Part shown: piece after piece, positions 5,253 to 15,055 of the stretch
How the letters are laid out: every line of letters begins with the position of its first letter
Position numbering within the stretch: the stretch's first letter is position 1
From: JBBQWZ01 sp038210135
GTDB lineage: Bacteria > Acidobacteriota > Terriglobia > Bryobacterales > Bryobacteraceae
Assembly: GCA_038210135.1 (NCBI GenBank)
Contig: JBBQWZ010000021.1
Location: forward strand, 37,944-101,943
Reading direction: 5' to 3'
Length of the DNA: 64,000 nt
Notes under the pieces: generated by a model
The model's database searches: none
Told to the model about the DNA's origin: nothing
What the model saw: only the letters and a program-made list of their open reading frames with translations
Made by a program: the position numbers and the translations under genes

Positions 5253-8233
5253 AACACGACGCGGACTCCGAGCTGGCCTTGCCGCGCGCCGCCAAACCGG
5301 TCCGTGCCCGGCGAGAACGTCGCGACGCCGGCCGAATTGCCCGAGTAGAAGAAACCCGTGTTCGGATTTACGGTGGCCTGCGGCTTCCCGAAGCTCTGCG
5401 TTTCGCCGTCGCCGTTGTGACCCTTGTTACTCGACCGCGTCAAGTTGAAACCTTCGATCGAGAACGACAGCCGAACCTTTTCGCCGAACCTGAACTCCTT
5501 CAGCAGGCGCATGTCCCAATCGAAGAATCCCGGCTGCCGCAGATAATCGCGCGGCACCACCTGTCCGTTAATCACCGGGCGATCATTCGTCGTGTTTCCG
5601 TCGTTCTGCGCGTCCTGCCCCGTGACCGGCTTGACGATAGTCCCCGTCCGCGCGAACAGCAGCGTGCTGATCGTGAATCCTTTGCCGAGGTCATAGAGGA
5701 TATTCATGTTGCCGCTGTGCCGGATATCGTTCTTCGAGTACGACGCGTCGCGCGTCAGATCGAACGTGTTGTACGCCGTCTGGCGGTTGAAGTCGCGCTC
5801 GTTCGAGTCGTCGTCGCGGTTGAACGCATAGGTGTAGTTGAACCCAAACTGCAAATGCCGGCTCATCCGGCGCTGCACGCTGATCGAAGTGCCGTTGTAC
5901 TCCGAGTGGCCCACCGACTTGTTCACGTTCAGCGCGCCGATCGTCGAATCCGGACGCGCCACCGCCGCCGTAAGCGTCTTCCCTGTCGAATCGACGAAGA
6001 TCGGCAGGCCGGTCGTCGCGTTGAAGCCCGAAGCCTGCACAACATTCTTGTTTGCGTCGAAGGTCGGATACACCGCCAGGCCATTCGAAAGCGTCGTCGG
6101 TGCGAACAGGTTCGTGTCCACGCGGCGCTGCAGCTTCCAGGTCGAATTGCGCGTGAAGCCAATCGTCACCTTCGTGTTCTTGTCGATCTTCTGTTCGAGC
6201 GAGATCGCCATCTGCCCCGAAACCGGATTCCGGAAACTGGGATCGAACGCGTAAATCAGGTTCACCGGAGTCTTGATTCCCGCCGGCAACGAAGTGATCG
6301 CGTTCGGCACCGTCAGCAGATTAAAAACACTCGCGTCGGTCTTGGTATCGAGCACCAGCGTATTCAGACCGTTGTCGGTAAACACGCGCTGCATCAGGTA
6401 GCCCGGCGTTCGCGACGTAAACAATCCGGCCGAAGCGCGAAGGACCGAAACGCCCTTGCCGCCGAAGTCGTACGCGATCCCCAGACGCGGCTGCCACGAA
6501 TGCAAGTCGTTCGGAATCGAACCCGTGTAGATCGGATACTTCGGATTGATCGTTGTGGGCTGGGGATTCACTTGCCCCGCCCAACGGATGCCCGCCGTAA
6601 TCGTCAGGTCGCGGCGCACCTTGATCGAATCCGTGATGAATGCGGCGTAATCCTGCTGCATCTGATCGTAAAAGCCCTGCGTGCCATTCGCCGCGATGGA
6701 CTGCTGATACTGCGCGATCTTGGTCTTGTCGCCTTTCAGCGCGGCCAGGTAATCCGCAAGCGTGTTGAACGTATACAGCCCGCCGTAGTTGGTTTCCCGC
6801 TGCTGCTGCTGCGGATTGAAATTCAGATCCACGCCAAACTTGATCGCGTGCCGCCCTTTGTTCCAGTTCACGTTGTCGAGCACCTGGTAGCGGGTCGCGC
6901 GGTATATCTCCGTGCCGCCCTTCGCGCCGCCGAGCGTGCCAAGGTCGTTGATATCGATCTGCGGCGTCTGGCTGAACGGACCCTTGATGCGATTGTCATA
7001 CGCCCACTGTCCGCGGACCTCGTTCACGAGGTTCGGCGAAAGGACCGTCGAGAGCGCCACCTTCACACCCTGGCTCGCGCGATCGAGATAGGTGTTATTC
7101 GTCACCGCCTGATTCGTCTGGCCACTGGCACCCCCGAAGTTCAAGCCGGATTGCGCCGCATAGGTGTACTGGAGGTTGATGTTGTTCGCGTTGTTGATTT
7201 GATAATCGACCCGCCCGAATGCCACCAGGGGATTGTTCTTCTGCGTCTGCTCACCTTGCTGGGCGGCGATGTCCGCCGGAATCGCAATCGAGGGCGTATT
7301 GAATTTCACGAAGTACGGAATCGTGACGATGTTCTTTTCGACAGCGCCGAAGTAGAAGAGCCTATCCTTCTTGATCGCCCCGCCCGCCGAACCACCAAAC
7401 TGGCTCTGCGCGTTGCTCGAACTGTCGTTGCCGAACGCGTCCAGAGACGTCATCGCGCCGTTGCGATTCGCGTAAAATCCCGCGCCATGCGGATCGTTGG
7501 TGCCGCTCTTGGTCACCACGTTTACGAAGCCCGCGTTGGTCCGCCCGACTTCCGCCGTCGCGCCATCACGCACCACCTGAAACTCGCGGATGCCCAACTG
7601 CGGGAAGAAGAACGCCGACTCGTTCGGCCCTCCGCCGCGCTGCCCGCCCTGCAAACTGTCCGTGAAGTCCGCTCCGTCCACCGCGTAGCTAACATTGATG
7701 GACCGCTGGCCATTGACCACGATGCCGTAACGATTGCCTTCCTGCATCACGTTCGGGGTTAGCTGGATGAATTCCGTGAAGGCCCGCCCGCGAATCGGCA
7801 GGTCTTCGATCGCCCGCGCCCCAATGGTCGTCGCGTTCGATGGATCCGATTGATTGACGATCACCGCGTCCGCGAGAACCGTCACCTGCGAACTGATCGC
7901 CGAGATCTGCAGCGTCAGATTCAGTGACTTCGTTTCGCCAACCGTCAGCGCCAGATCCTCCAGGCGCGACGTGCCGAAGCCTGCCGCGGACGCTTCAACG
8001 CGATACGTGCCAACTGGCATCGCGCTCAGGCGGAATTCGCCTTCGCCATTCGTCGTCACCTTGCGGCGGAAGCCGGTATTTGTCTCGAGCACCGTGATTT
8101 CGGCGCCCTGCAAGACCTTGCCCGAGGGGTCGGAGACGCGACCGTCGAGCGATGCTTTTCCGGTTTCCGACTGGCTCAGCGCCAGCCCTGCGAACACACT
8201 CATCACGGCAACCACGGAAAGGAGTCGATTCAA
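5249..8233 (-). CDS. Oar-like TonB-dependent outer-membrane protein
   Basis: 994 residues. Signal peptide (MNRLLSVVAVMSVFAGLALS), then a carboxypeptidase-regulatory-like beta-sandwich (about 27-110: SLDGRVSDPSGKVLQGAEIT), a plug domain (about 120-250, with GIVVNGQRSINVSYAVDG) and a large beta-barrel ending in Phe (GQLGVRVVF), the usual signal for outer-membrane insertion. Proteins of this plan are the dominant TonB-dependent transporters of Acidobacteriota and are thought to import large or plant-derived molecules. No TonB box was assigned with confidence. No inner-membrane transporter or glycosidase lies next to it, so the substrate cannot be guessed. It overlaps the convergent STGP gene by four bases. 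Confidence 0.9.
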   Translation of the reverse strand: MNRLLSVVAVMSVFAGLALSQSETGKASLDGRVSDPSGKVLQGAEITVLETNTGFRRKVTTNGEGEFRLSAMPVGTYRVEASAAGFGTSRLEDLALTVGETKSLNLTLQISAISSQVTVLADAVIVNQSDPSNATTIGARAIEDLPIRGRAFTEFIQLTPNVMQEGNRYGIVVNGQRSINVSYAVDGADFTDSLQGGQRGGGPNESAFFFPQLGIREFQVVRDGATAEVGRTNAGFVNVVTKSGTNDPHGAGFYANRNGAMTSLDAFGNDSSSNAQSQFGGSAGGAIKKDRLFYFGAVEKNIVTIPYFVKFNTPSIAIPADIAAQQGEQTQKNNPLVAFGRVDYQINNANNINLQYTYAAQSGLNFGGASGQTNQAVTNNTYLDRASQGVKVALSTVLSPNLVNEVRGQWAYDNRIKGPFSQTPQIDINDLGTLGGAKGGTEIYRATRYQVLDNVNWNKGRHAIKFGVDLNFNPQQQQRETNYGGLYTFNTLADYLAALKGDKTKIAQYQQSIAANGTQGFYDQMQQDYAAFITDSIKVRRDLTITAGIRWAGQVNPQPTTINPKYPIYTGSIPNDLHSWQPRLGIAYDFGGKGVSVLRASAGLFTSRTPGYLMQRVFTDNGLNTLVLDTKTDASVFNLLTVPNAITSLPAGIKTPVNLIYAFDPSFRNPVSGQMAISLEQKIDKNTKVTIGFTRNSTWKLQRRVDTNLFAPTTLSNGLAVYPTFDANKNVVQASGFNATTGLPIFVDSTGKTLTAAVARPDSTIGALNVNKSVGHSEYNGTSISVQRRMSRHLQFGFNYTYAFNRDDDSNERDFNRQTAYNTFDLTRDASYSKNDIRHSGNMNILYDLGKGFTISTLLFARTGTIVKPVTGQDAQNDGNTTNDRPVINGQVVPRDYLRQPGFFDWDMRLLKEFRFGEKVRLSFSIEGFNLTRSSNKGHNGDGETQSFGKPQATVNPNTGFFYSGNSAGVATFSPGTDRFGGARQGQLGVRVVF

Positions 8234-8326
8234 GCGAGAGCCCTCTAGTCGGCAAGACTAGCAACGCTCGATAACAAATCAACTACAATCCCGAGACGAT
8301 TGAAACAATTCTGTTCCGGCGCCGCG

Positions 8327-9739
8327 CTACTGCCAGCCGCCGCCCAGTGCCCGGTACAGCCGGACGATCGACAGCAGCTCTTCCCGCCGCAATTGCGCCA
8401 GCAGAAGTTCGCCGGTGAAAAGATTCCGCCGCGCGTCCAAAACCTGGAGGAAGCTGTCCAGCCCGCCCTGATACCGCAGTGTGGACAACCGGTCGCTTTC
8501 CTGAAGCGCCCGCACCAGCTTCTGCTGTTCGTTCCATTGATCGCTGATCTTGCGGTAACCGATCAGCGCGTCCGAAACTTCACGAAACGCCGACTGGATC
8601 GACTTGTCGTAGTTCAGCAGCGCTTCCCGCTCCTGCGCCTCCGTCAATCGCACATTCGCCCGCAGCCTTCCGGCGTTGAAGATCGGAACCGTCGCCGCCG
8701 GAGCGAAATTCCAGCTCCTCCCATTGCCGGTCAACAAATTCGTTAACGCACGGCTCTGACCGCCCAGGAAAGTCGTCAGCGTGATTTGCGGAAAGTACTG
8801 CGCCTTCGCCGCCCCGATCTGCGCGTTCGCCGCAATCAGATTCTGCTCCGCCTGCCGGATATCCGGCCGTCGCGCGAGAAGCTCCGACGGCAGCCCCGCC
8901 GGGATTTGTGGCGGAGTCGCAAACGCCTCGAGCGCTTTTCCCCGCGGCACCTCCCCCGGACTCCGCCCCAGCAGCAGGCTCATCGCATTCTCAGTCTGTC
9001 CGATCTGCCGTTCAATGCTCGCGATCTGCGAGGTCGCCGTATACAGAAACTGCTCCGCCTGATGCACGTCGAGACCGGTCGCCGCTCCACGATCGTGACG
9101 CGCCGAGGCGATCTCGAGGCCCTTCTGCGCATCGGCCTTGGTTTTGACGCCAATTTCCAATTCCAGATCCAGTTCGCGCAACGCGAAGTACGTCGTCGCG
9201 ATGTCGCTCACCAGCGTCGTGATCACCCCGTGACGCCCTTCCTCGCTCGCCAGATACTGCGCCCGCGCCGATTCATTCAGACGCCGGATCCGCCCCCACA
9301 CGTCCAGTTCCCAGCCCAATTGAAAGCCGGCCTGGGTGTAGCTCGAATCCAGACTGACGCCGGCCGGCACGAATCTCTGCGCGCCGATTCGCGAATTGCG
9401 TACGGTCGAAAATCCCGCCGTCGCGCCGACCGTCGGAAACAACTGCGATTCCGAAATACCCAATGCAGCCCGCGCTTGCAGCACACGTTCCGCCGCGATC
9501 CGCACGTCGAAATTTTCGGTGAGCCCCGCCCGGATCAGCCCATTCAGCGTCTCGTCCTGAAACAGATTCGCCCACTTCGTTTCCGCCACCGACGGCTGAG
9601 TCTCCGTTCCGGGCGCCGCGCCGCGGAATTGCGGTGGCGTCGAGACTGCCGGCCGCTTGTAGTTCGGACCCACGGCGCATCCCGCGCCGAAACCGAACAT
9701 CGCAATCACGGCCGCCCAAACAATCCTTCGCCCCGTCAT
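8327..9739 (-). CDS. RND efflux outer-membrane factor (NodT/OprM type lipoprotein)
   Basis: 470 residues. A lipoprotein signal ends at GFGAGC (acylated C21) followed by AVGPNYKRP, the standard NodT/OprM start. Two outer-membrane-efflux (TolC-fold) repeats follow; the second holds LLARRPDIRQAEQNLIAAN, a hallmark of the family. It forms the periplasm-spanning exit duct for the pump encoded upstream. Its ATG overlaps the pump gene's stop by four bases (9736-9739), so the three pump genes are translationally coupled in the order adaptor, pump, duct. Confidence 0.95.
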   Translation of the reverse strand: MTGRRIVWAAVIAMFGFGAGCAVGPNYKRPAVSTPPQFRGAAPGTETQPSVAETKWANLFQDETLNGLIRAGLTENFDVRIAAERVLQARAALGISESQLFPTVGATAGFSTVRNSRIGAQRFVPAGVSLDSSYTQAGFQLGWELDVWGRIRRLNESARAQYLASEEGRHGVITTLVSDIATTYFALRELDLELEIGVKTKADAQKGLEIASARHDRGAATGLDVHQAEQFLYTATSQIASIERQIGQTENAMSLLLGRSPGEVPRGKALEAFATPPQIPAGLPSELLARRPDIRQAEQNLIAANAQIGAAKAQYFPQITLTTFLGGQSRALTNLLTGNGRSWNFAPAATVPIFNAGRLRANVRLTEAQEREALLNYDKSIQSAFREVSDALIGYRKISDQWNEQQKLVRALQESDRLSTLRYQGGLDSFLQVLDARRNLFTGELLLAQLRREELLSIVRLYRALGGGWQ

Positions 9740-12700
9740 GAATGCGAACCTCCTGGCAACGGTTCCGCCTTCGGAACCGGCTCTTTCTTCCCGCGCTCGG
9801 TGATCCGCTCCGCGACCACGTACAAAACCGGGACGATAAAGATCGCCAACAGCGTCGCCGCGTTCATTCCGCCAAATACCGCCGTACCCAGCGCCCGCCG
9901 CGACGCCGCGCCCGCGCCGGTCGCGACCACCAGCGGAACCACTCCGAGAATGAACGCGAACGACGTCATCAGAATCGGCCGCAACCGCAGTTGAGCCGCG
10001 CGAATCGCCGCATCGAAAATCGGCATGCCTTCGTCGCGCCGCAGCTTCGCGTATTCCACGATCAGAATCGCGTTCTTCGCCGCCAGGCCAATCAGCGTCA
10101 CAATGCCGATCTGCGTGTACACGTCGTAGGCGTATTTCCGCAGATACACCGCCAACAGCGCGCCGAATAATCCCAGCGGAACCGCCAGCACCACGGCGAA
10201 TGGAATCGCCCAGCTCTCATACAAAGCCGCCAGGAACAGGAACACCAGGATGGCGGCGAAACCGAAGATGAATGGCTCTTTGCCTTCGGTCAATTTCTGT
10301 TGGAAGATCGTGCCCGTCCACTCATACGCGTACCCCGGCGGCAGCCCGCGCGCCGCAATCCCTTCCATCGCGTTTGAAGCCTGGCCGGACGTGAACCCGG
10401 GTGCGTTTGCACCGACGATCTTCGCCGTCCGATACCGGTTGTAGCGGTAGATCACTTCCGGACCTCGCATCGGCTTGATCTTGATCAGCGTGCTCAGCGG
10501 CACCATATCGCCCTGCGCCGTCCGAACATAAAACCGGTTGACGTCATCCGGCTTATCGCGATACGCGGGCTCGGCCTGTAGCAATACCTTCCAGGTCCGC
10601 CCGAAGCGGTTAAAATCGTTCACGTACAGGCCACCCAGAAACGTCTGGAGCGAGTTATACACGTCCGTCACCGGAATGCCCAGCGTCTCCACTTTGTCCG
10701 TATCGACGTCCACTTTGTATTGCGGAACGCTGTTGCGGAAACTGCTCGTCGCGTTCGCGATCGACCGCTCGCCGCGCGTCTCATCGACGACCGTCTGGGC
10801 CGCCTCGGCCAGTTGATCCACATCGCCGCCGGCACGGTCTTCGAGCATGAACTCGAACCCGCCGGCGTTGCTCAATCCGAGAATCGGAGGCAGCCCGAAG
10901 CCGAAGACAATCGCGCCTTCCACGGTGGAGAACTTCTTCTGCGCCGCGCCCAGAATGCTGGCGAACTGCAGATTCTTTTCTTTGCGGTCGTCCCACGGAG
11001 TCAGCGTCACAATGAGCGTCGTCACGTTCGGATTGTTGGTGGACGTCGTGATGTCGAGTCCCCCGTTCGTCGTGCAATATTGGACGCCGGGAATCGCGAG
11101 CACCATCTTCTCGATGTCCGCCGAAATTTTCTGATTCCGTTCGAGGGATGCGCCGTCCGGCAGCCGGATCGCCACGAAGAAGACGCCCTGATCCTCATCC
11201 GGCAGGAACCCGCCAGGCAGCGTCTTGAACAGGTAACCGGTCATCAGGAAGAAGACCGCGAGCCCTGCCAGTGCCAGTCCGGTTTTGCGGATCAGCCCGC
11301 GGACACCTTTCAGATATCCGTTGGTCGCCCACTCGAAAAGCCGGTTGAATCCGCCAAAGAACTTCGCGACCGGTCCGCTCGAATGCTTAGTCGGACGCAA
11401 CAGAATGGCCGCCAGCGCCGGGCTCAGCGACAACGCATTGAAAGCCGAAATCAGCACCGACGCCGCGATCGTCAGCGCGAACTGCCGGTAGATCTGTCCT
11501 GAGATTCCGCCGAGGAATGCCACCGGAATGAATACCGCGCCCAGAATCGCCGCGATCGCGACCACCGGGCCCGACACCTCATCCATCGCGTGGATCGTTG
11601 CTTCGCGCGGACTCATCCCGTTATCCAGATTGAGTTGCACCGCCTCGACCACCACGATCGCGTCGTCCACCACGATGCCGATCGCCAGCACCAGTCCGAA
11701 CATGCTGGTCATATTGATGGTGAAGCCCAGCAGCGGAAACAGCGCGAACGTCCCGACAATTGCCACCGGAACGGTTAAAAGAGGAATCAGTGTCGCGCGC
11801 CAGTTTTGCAGGAACAGGAACACCACCAGGATCACCAGCAGCACCGCTTCAAACAGCGTCTGGACCACGTCCTGAATCGCCGCGCCGACGAATTTGGTGG
11901 CGTCGTAAGAAACGAAGTAGTCGATACCCGCCGGAAAATTCTTCTTCGATTCCTCGAGGAACGCGCGCACCCGCTTCGAGGTCTCCACCGCGTTCTCGCC
12001 CGGTGCGAGATACACGATCATTAGCGCCGCCGGCTTGCCGTTGAGACGGCTGAAGGTCTTGTAATCCTGCGCGCCCAACTCGACGCGCCCGATATCTTTG
12101 ACGCGTAGAAACGAGCCATCGGGCTCCGCGCGGATGATGATATTGCCGAACTCATTCGGATCGATCAGTCGTCCGCTGGCGTTCACCGGATATTGGAAAT
12201 CGGTCCCCCTGGGTACGGGAGGCTGCCCGATCGAGCCTGCCGGATTCTGGCGATTCTGGGCCTGGATCGCGTTATTTACGTCCGTCGCAGTCAGGCTCAA
12301 TTTCGCCATCTTGTCGGGATCGATCCAGATGCGCATCCCGTAATCCTGTTTCGAGGCAAGACGCGTATCGCCGACGCCTTTGATACTTCCGACCTTGTCG
12401 AGAATGTTGATCGAGACGTAATTATTCACGAACAGCGAATCGTAACGGCCGTCGGTCGCAAAGAAACTGCCGACCATCAAGAAGGCGGAGGAAACCTTCT
12501 TTACCGTGACGCCTTCGCGCTGCACTTCAGGCGGCAGCGACGGCAGCGCCAGACTCACTTTGTTCTGCGTCTTCACGGCCGCGAGATCGACGTTGGTACC
12601 CAATTCGAAGGTCACGTCGATCGTCAGCAATCCGTCGTTTGAACTGCGCGAGAAAAAGTACAGCATGCCGTCGAGCCCGACCAATTGCTGCTCGATCGGT

Positions 12701-12888
12701 TGCGCGACGGTCTTCTCCAAATCGATGGAATTACCGCCGCGATAGCTGGCGACGATCTGCACCACCGGCGGAACCACTTCCGGATAGGTGGCGATGGGCA
12801 GGTTCGGAATCGCCACCGCGCCCACGATCACGATCACGATGGCAATCACCATCGCGAAGATGGGTCTGTCGATAAAAAATCGGGCCAT
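9736..12888 (-). CDS. RND multidrug efflux pump, HAE-1 family (AcrB-like)
   Basis: 1050 residues, the normal length for AcrB/MexB. It starts MARFFIDRPIFAMVIAIVIV, as HAE-1 pumps do. The fourth membrane segment carries LAIGIVVDDAIVVVEA with the two Asp of the proton relay, and the second half has LIGLAAKNAILIVEYAKL. Large periplasmic loops carry the porter and docking domains. It exports hydrophobic drugs, dyes or detergents from the periplasm using the proton gradient. It sits between the adaptor (3 bp upstream) and the outer-membrane factor. No TetR or other regulator gene is adjacent, so control is not evident from the window. Confidence 0.97.
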   Translation of the reverse strand: MARFFIDRPIFAMVIAIVIVIVGAVAIPNLPIATYPEVVPPVVQIVASYRGGNSIDLEKTVAQPIEQQLVGLDGMLYFFSRSSNDGLLTIDVTFELGTNVDLAAVKTQNKVSLALPSLPPEVQREGVTVKKVSSAFLMVGSFFATDGRYDSLFVNNYVSINILDKVGSIKGVGDTRLASKQDYGMRIWIDPDKMAKLSLTATDVNNAIQAQNRQNPAGSIGQPPVPRGTDFQYPVNASGRLIDPNEFGNIIIRAEPDGSFLRVKDIGRVELGAQDYKTFSRLNGKPAALMIVYLAPGENAVETSKRVRAFLEESKKNFPAGIDYFVSYDATKFVGAAIQDVVQTLFEAVLLVILVVFLFLQNWRATLIPLLTVPVAIVGTFALFPLLGFTINMTSMFGLVLAIGIVVDDAIVVVEAVQLNLDNGMSPREATIHAMDEVSGPVVAIAAILGAVFIPVAFLGGISGQIYRQFALTIAASVLISAFNALSLSPALAAILLRPTKHSSGPVAKFFGGFNRLFEWATNGYLKGVRGLIRKTGLALAGLAVFFLMTGYLFKTLPGGFLPDEDQGVFFVAIRLPDGASLERNQKISADIEKMVLAIPGVQYCTTNGGLDITTSTNNPNVTTLIVTLTPWDDRKEKNLQFASILGAAQKKFSTVEGAIVFGFGLPPILGLSNAGGFEFMLEDRAGGDVDQLAEAAQTVVDETRGERSIANATSSFRNSVPQYKVDVDTDKVETLGIPVTDVYNSLQTFLGGLYVNDFNRFGRTWKVLLQAEPAYRDKPDDVNRFYVRTAQGDMVPLSTLIKIKPMRGPEVIYRYNRYRTAKIVGANAPGFTSGQASNAMEGIAARGLPPGYAYEWTGTIFQQKLTEGKEPFIFGFAAILVFLFLAALYESWAIPFAVVLAVPLGLFGALLAVYLRKYAYDVYTQIGIVTLIGLAAKNAILIVEYAKLRRDEGMPIFDAAIRAAQLRLRPILMTSFAFILGVVPLVVATGAGAASRRALGTAVFGGMNAATLLAIFIVPVLYVVAERITERGKKEPVPKAEPLPGGSHS

Positions 12889-12891
12889 GGG

Positions 12892-14184
12892 TTATTTCCC
12901 CGCCGGCTTCGGATCCGGGATCCATGGCTTCGGATTCACCACCGCGCCCGGACGCGCCTTCTGCACGCCCTCCACAATGACGCGATCCCCTGCTTTCAAA
13001 CCCTGCTCGACGATCACCCGATCTCCCACGCGATCCCCGGTCACAATGCTCCGCGGGATCACCTTGTTATCCGGGCCTACCGTGAAAACCGACTGCGTAC
13101 CCTGCAAATCCGTAATGGCCCGCTGCGAGATTGCCAGCACGCCGATCTTGTCGTCGATCTTGATGCGCACGCGCCCGAACTGGCCCGGCAACAGCACATG
13201 CTGCGGATTCGGAAAGGTCGCCTGAATCTCGAGCGTGCCGGTTTTGGGATCCACCGCGTTCAGCAGATTCTCGAGGTGCCCTGGTTGCGGATGCACACTG
13301 CCGTCCGCCAATACCAATTCCAAAGGACGCGCCCGCACCTGGACCTTGTCCGACCGCCGCTCGAAAATCAAGTGCGCCGACTCGCTGACCTTGAAGCGCA
13401 CCCAAATTGGATCCAGCGGCACAATCGTCGTCAGCGGCAGCGCCGAGTTGCGCGAAACCAGGCCGCCGACTTGCAGCAAGCTATCGCCGATCCGCCCGCC
13501 GATCGGAGCCGAAATCGTTCCGTACTCCAAATTCAATTCCGCCGTCCGCAGCGACGCTTTCCGCGATTCGACCAGCGCGGCGCCGGTCTCGATCTGCGCC
13601 TTGGTGGACAAACGCGTCTGCTCGACATTGGCGCGCTTCGCGTTCACGTTCGCCTGGTTCGCCTGCTGCGACGCCAGGCTGTTATCCAGATCCTGTTGCG
13701 ACGCCGCATCGGCCTTCACCAGAGGACGCAATCGATCCACATCCTGCCTGGCCTTGAGAAGATTCGCGTCCGCCTGGGCTAGATCCGCTTCCGCCTGGGC
13801 GAGGGCGACCTGCCGGCGGGCGAAGTCCGCACTCGCCTCCGCCTGCGCCAATTCGCCTTTGGCCTTTGCAACCTCCGCCTGATACGGCCGCAAATCCAAT
13901 ACATACAAAGGCTGGCCGGCTTTCACATCCGCGCCAACTTGAAACAGCCGCTTCTCGATATACCCATCCACCCGTCCGCGGACTTCGACCAGATCGCGCG
14001 CGAAGGTCTGCGCCGCATAATCGCTGTACAGTGGAACATTCTCCGGCTTCAACTCAACCACCGAAACCGTGGATGGCGGCGGGCCGGCCGCCTTGGTGCT
14101 CTCGCCAGATGTACACCCGTCGAGGAAAATTGCGGAAAGACACAAAAACGACGTAATCGTTCGGCGACAAATTGAAGAGATCAC
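12892..14184 (-). CDS. RND efflux periplasmic adaptor lipoprotein (AcrA/MexA type)
   Basis: 430 residues from the GTG start. I chose GTG at 14184 because AGGAGG lies nine bases before it; a TTG at 14205 in the same frame would place that ribosome site inside the protein. The GTG start also gives a clean lipoprotein signal ending LDGC (C24). The lipoyl half-motif VEVRGRVDGYIEKRLF leads into a long coiled-coil hairpin (about 100-200, Ala/Gln-rich), the returning half-motif EYGTISAPIGGRIG, and a beta-barrel domain. It bridges the pump and the outer-membrane duct. First gene of the three-gene efflux operon. Confidence 0.94.
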   Translation of the reverse strand: MISSICRRTITSFLCLSAIFLDGCTSGESTKAAGPPPSTVSVVELKPENVPLYSDYAAQTFARDLVEVRGRVDGYIEKRLFQVGADVKAGQPLYVLDLRPYQAEVAKAKGELAQAEASADFARRQVALAQAEADLAQADANLLKARQDVDRLRPLVKADAASQQDLDNSLASQQANQANVNAKRANVEQTRLSTKAQIETGAALVESRKASLRTAELNLEYGTISAPIGGRIGDSLLQVGGLVSRNSALPLTTIVPLDPIWVRFKVSESAHLIFERRSDKVQVRARPLELVLADGSVHPQPGHLENLLNAVDPKTGTLEIQATFPNPQHVLLPGQFGRVRIKIDDKIGVLAISQRAITDLQGTQSVFTVGPDNKVIPRSIVTGDRVGDRVIVEQGLKAGDRVIVEGVQKARPGAVVNPKPWIPDPKPAGK

Positions 14185-14440
14185 GGACCATTTCCTCCTG
14201 GCCAAATCGAACCGCGCTGAAAGTACCCAGAGATTTCGTGCGGCGACCCGGCCGGCGAATTCAAACGCCTATTTGAATCGATGCTGGAGACCGCGTCAAG
14301 GGTGCGAACTTACGCCAATTTCTAGCTGCGTCTCTATAAATGGAGCGTGCCTATCGGAGTTCGTTTCCTTTGGACGACCGGCTGTGTCATCCTAAGACCC
14401 TGTCCTTGCGGCGAAGGCGCGCAACCGTTTTAAACGCTCC

Positions 14441-15031
14441 ATGGTTCCACTCCTGCTCACGGTTTATGCAGCGGTTTTTATTGCGGAGATCGTTGGAGAT
14501 AAGCTCCTTTACACGACGGGCGTGCTGGCCACGCGCTATCGCACCCTTCCGATCGTATGCGGAATGCTGGTGGCGTTTATGGCGAAGATGGCCGTCGCCG
14601 TCCTGTTGGGAACCGCTATCTCGAAGCTTCCGCCCCTCTTGGTGGCGGGCGTGACAGCGCTCAACTTCTTCGGCGTCGCCTATGCTCTCTGGCGCAAACC
14701 CAGCGGCGACACGGAAACAAAGAAAGACCGCCCCGCCTCGCGCGCCGCACTGGTTTCGTTCGCCGCCATTTTCTTTTCCGAATGGGGCGACGTGGGACAA
14801 ATTACAGCCGCCACGCTGGCGGCGCGCTACGGATCGCCGTGGATCGTCTGGATCGGAGCCGTCTCCGCCATGGCCACCAAGGGGGCGCTGGCCGCCTCGA
14901 TTGGGGCGGGCCTGCGGGGCTGGATTCGCGATCACCTTTCGCCGAAAGTCATTCGCTACGCCGGTGTCGGGCTCCTTCTTCTGCTCGGCCTACTGTCCGT
15001 CATCGAGACCCTTACCGAAGGGCATCCTTAA
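14441..15031 (+). CDS. GDT1/TMEM165 (UPF0016) family cation transporter
   Basis: 196 residues, nearly all membrane segments. The two signature motifs are E-I-V-G-D-K near residue 16 and E-W-G-D-V-G-Q near residue 115, one per inverted repeat half. The acidic residues of these motifs bind Mn2+ or Ca2+ in characterised members, which act as cation/proton exchangers. The second motif usually reads EWGDRSQ; here R-S is V-G. Bacterial members are often Mn2+ exporters under an Mn riboswitch, but the 230-bp leader (14206-14440) shows no motif I can assign to one. No strong ribosome site precedes the ATG. An MFS gene follows after 24 bp. Confidence 0.87.
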   Translation: MVPLLLTVYAAVFIAEIVGDKLLYTTGVLATRYRTLPIVCGMLVAFMAKMAVAVLLGTAISKLPPLLVAGVTALNFFGVAYALWRKPSGDTETKKDRPASRAALVSFAAIFFSEWGDVGQITAATLAARYGSPWIVWIGAVSAMATKGALAASIGAGLRGWIRDHLSPKVIRYAGVGLLLLLGLLSVIETLTEGHP

Positions 15032-15055
15032 ATTGAGCGAAGTGCAACCTTAAAT

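Noticed and set aside
5279..7762. 827-residue plus-strand open frame
   Set aside because: Arg/His/Val-rich antisense shadow of the Oar-like receptor gene, with no start site or domain.
14206..14440. Mn2+ (yybP-ykoY) riboswitch before the GDT1-family gene
   Set aside because: Expected by family habit, but I could not find the conserved internal loops; no call made.
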